The notes under the pieces were generated by a model, which had not been told where the DNA came from, did not search any database, and worked only from the letters and a program-made list of their open reading frames with translations. From the NCBI GenBank assembly GCA_002715465.1, contig PAYY01000007.1, positions 40,595 through 104,594 of the forward strand: a DNA stretch of 64,000 nucleotides, given 5' to 3'. The position numbers and the translations under genes are program-made. Positions 62,282-64,000 of this stretch are shown one piece after another. The stretch comes from Fidelibacterota bacterium (lineage in GTDB: Bacteria > Marinisomatota > Marinisomatia > Marinisomatales > S15-B10). Positions within the stretch are counted from its first letter, which is position 1, and each line of letters begins with the position of its first letter.

Positions 62282-64000
62282 TTAGCGGTTACTAATTGCA
62301 GCTTGTGCAGCAGCAAGACGAGCAATAGGAACCCTAAATGGTGAACAACTAACATAATCTAAACCGGTTCGGTGGCAAAAATCTATTGAGGCTGGATCGC
62401 CACCATGTTCACCACATATTCCGATTTTTAAGCCATTATTTTGGCTACGACCCTTTTCTACACCCATTTCTACTAATTGACCAACTCCTGATTGATCTAA
62501 AGATTGGAATGGATCTTCAGGCAGGATTCCCTCTTCAAGATAAGCAGGAAGAAAACCACCTATATCATCTCGAGAAAAACCGAAAGTAGTTTGAGTGAGA
62601 TCATTAGTACCAAAAGAAAAGAACTCCGCTTTATTAGCAATTTGATCAGCGGTAAGACAAGCTCTAGGGATTTCAATCATAGTTCCCACGAGGTAGGGAA
62701 AATCTATACCTGATTCATCTTTCACTTCTTTAGCGATACGCCTAACAATTTCTTCTTGATGATCATATTCAGTATATGTGCCAACTAGTGGTATCATTAC
62801 TTCAGGCAAAGCTTTAATTCCTTCTTCAGTTAGTTTAGCGGTAGCTTCAAAAATAGCACGTGCCTGCATTTCTGTAATTTCAGGATAAGCAACACCAAGT
62901 CTGCAGCCTCGATGTCCAAGCATAGGATTCAATTCATGCAGAGCTTCTATTCTTGATTTTAGTTTATGAGCTTCAACGTCTAATTCACTTGCTAGTTCAG
63001 ATATTTGATTTTCAGTTAATGTAACAAATTCATGAAGTGGTGGATCCAAAAGCCTAATCGTAACGGGACAATCGTGCATTGCTTTTAAAATATCATAGAA
63101 ATCTTCACGTTGATAAGGAAGCAGTTTCATCACTGCCGTTCGTCTTGCTTTTTCTTCATCAGCTATAATCATTTCGCGGATTGCAAGTATTCTTTCTGGA
63201 TCAAAAAACATGTGTTCTGTTCTACAGAGTCCAATCCCTTGGGCTCCAAAAGATCTTGCCTGGGCGGCATCTTCGGGTCTTTCAGCATTAGTTCGAATTC
63301 CTAGAGTTCTAACTTTATCCGCAATTTCCATGAGTTTCCGAAATGCGGCATTTTCGCCAGGATCAATTTGAGTTAATGACAGTTCATCAGCATAAACGAC
63401 ACCTTTTGTACCATTTAATGTTATAACATCTCCTTCTATAAGAGTGTGTTCTCCAACAACCATTGTTTTACCGTGACTATCAATATTTAATGCATTACAA
63501 CCTACTACACAACATTTTCCCCAACCACGAGCTACAAGGGCAGCATGACTTGTCATTCCACCTTTGGCGGTAAGGATAGCTTCTGCAGCATGCATGCCGT
63601 GGACATCTTCTGGTGAGGTTTCATTTCGAACAAGAATTACCTCCTTTCCTTCTTTTGCCCATGCTTCAGCATCATCTGCAGTAAAAACAATTTGTCCTGA
63701 AGCCCCTCCTGGGCCAGCCGGTAAACCTTCAGCAAGTTTTATAGCAGTTACTTCAGCTTCTGGGTCAACCATAGGATGTAAAAGTTCATCAAGTTGGGAA
63801 GGTTTTACACGAATTAAAGCTTCATCTTGATCGATTAAACCTTCCTCTAACATATCGGTAGCCATTTTGACAGCAGCGACTCCATTCCGTTTTCCCACTC
63901 TTGTTTGAAGCATCCAAAGACGACCGCTCTCAATGGTAAATTCGACATCTTGCATATCTTTGTAATGTTTTTCTAAGTTGGACCGAATGCCATCTAATTC
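62282..64000 (-). CDS. ppdK: Pyruvate phosphate dikinase, C-terminal part
   Basis: 573 codons, open to the window edge (in frame from 64000: ELDGIRSNLEKHYKDMQD), so the N-terminal nucleotide-binding part is outside. Seen: the linker DVEFTIESGRLWMLQTRVGKRN, the phosphohistidine domain with AKGGMTSHAALVARGWGKCCVVG (the catalytic His), and the PEP-binding TIM barrel with MFFDPERI, MLGHRGCRLGVAYPEI, FSFGTNDLTQTTFGFSRDD and CGEHGGDPASIDFC. It interconverts pyruvate and PEP using ATP and phosphate; direction depends on metabolism. A terminator follows. Confidence 0.96.
   Translation of the reverse strand, partial: ELDGIRSNLEKHYKDMQDVEFTIESGRLWMLQTRVGKRNGVAAVKMATDMLEEGLIDQDEALIRVKPSQLDELLHPMVDPEAEVTAIKLAEGLPAGPGGASGQIVFTADDAEAWAKEGKEVILVRNETSPEDVHGMHAAEAILTAKGGMTSHAALVARGWGKCCVVGCNALNIDSHGKTMVVGEHTLIEGDVITLNGTKGVVYADELSLTQIDPGENAAFRKLMEIADKVRTLGIRTNAERPEDAAQARSFGAQGIGLCRTEHMFFDPERILAIREMIIADEEKARRTAVMKLLPYQREDFYDILKAMHDCPVTIRLLDPPLHEFVTLTENQISELASELDVEAHKLKSRIEALHELNPMLGHRGCRLGVAYPEITEMQARAIFEATAKLTEEGIKALPEVMIPLVGTYTEYDHQEEIVRRIAKEVKDESGIDFPYLVGTMIEIPRACLTADQIANKAEFFSFGTNDLTQTTFGFSRDDIGGFLPAYLEEGILPEDPFQSLDQSGVGQLVEMGVEKGRSQNNGLKIGICGEHGGDPASIDFCHRTGLDYVSCSPFRVPIARLAAAQAAISNR

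Overview
This 64 kb window looks like part of the chromosome of an AT-rich, diderm (LPS-making) marine bacterium. The gene set (lpxB and lpxK, many outer-membrane and TPR lipoprotein-like genes, an ExbB-ExbD-ExbD-TonB cluster, Ig/FG-GAP surface proteins, a cytochrome-type SdhC in a CAB operon, many TTG/GTG starts) fits the FCB superphylum, and I lean towards Candidatus Marinimicrobia (SAR406). That assignment is inference from gene content, not from a marker search. The window includes the replication-origin neighbourhood: parS-like sites, mnmG-mnmE-yidC-yidD-rpmH running one way, and dnaA-lexA running the other.

Layout. 1-9.1 kb (minus strand): a PPIase-like lipoprotein (partial), mfd, mnmG, mnmE, yidC, yidD and rpmH, with two parS-like palindromes at the two ends of mnmG. 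9.2-15.9 kb (plus): dnaA with DnaA boxes on its start codon, lexA, a peroxiredoxin whose catalytic cysteine codon is TGA (predicted selenocysteine), an isochorismatase-like hydrolase, two M16 peptidases, a DHFR-like protein and an esterase. 16-22.3 kb: a membrane-anchored SRPBCC protein with four C-terminal repeats, a sodium/solute symporter, dusB, a Cu/Zn-SOD lipoprotein and a Tsx-like barrel. 22.5-26.8 kb: a lipid A cluster (Gfo/Idh oxidoreductase, ICMT-like, lpxB, DUF374 acyltransferase, lpxK). 26.8-33.3 kb: two giant FG-GAP/Ig-like surface proteins divergent from an outer-membrane protein. 33.3-40.6 kb: S41 protease, ExbB/ExbD/ExbD/TonB, succinate dehydrogenase. 40.7-51 kb: metabolic and transport genes, including an orphan nuoB, a malic-enzyme deletion relic, a TRAP binding protein, two aminotransferases and an NhaC antiporter.

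51.2-58.9 kb holds the most unusual item: a tightly packed seven-gene operon behind one recognisable promoter. It encodes three exported envelope proteins (carboxypeptidase-regulatory-like/coiled-coil, coiled-coil/TPR, beta-barrel/TPR), then MotA, MotB, a minimal FliF-like protein and FliG. No rod, hook, filament, export or FliM/FliN gene is present. It reads as a stand-alone ion-driven rotary motor joined to envelope proteins instead of a flagellum. Immediately downstream, a GC-rich DegT-type aminotransferase gene sits between the end of fliG and a displaced second copy of the fliG 3-prime tail, which suggests that foreign or allelic DNA recombined into the end of the operon.

60.5-64 kb (minus): an M28 peptidase and the C-terminal part of pyruvate phosphate dikinase, which runs off the window. 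No stretch of more than 300 bases is without a gene, and I saw no tRNA, rRNA, CRISPR array or insertion sequence.
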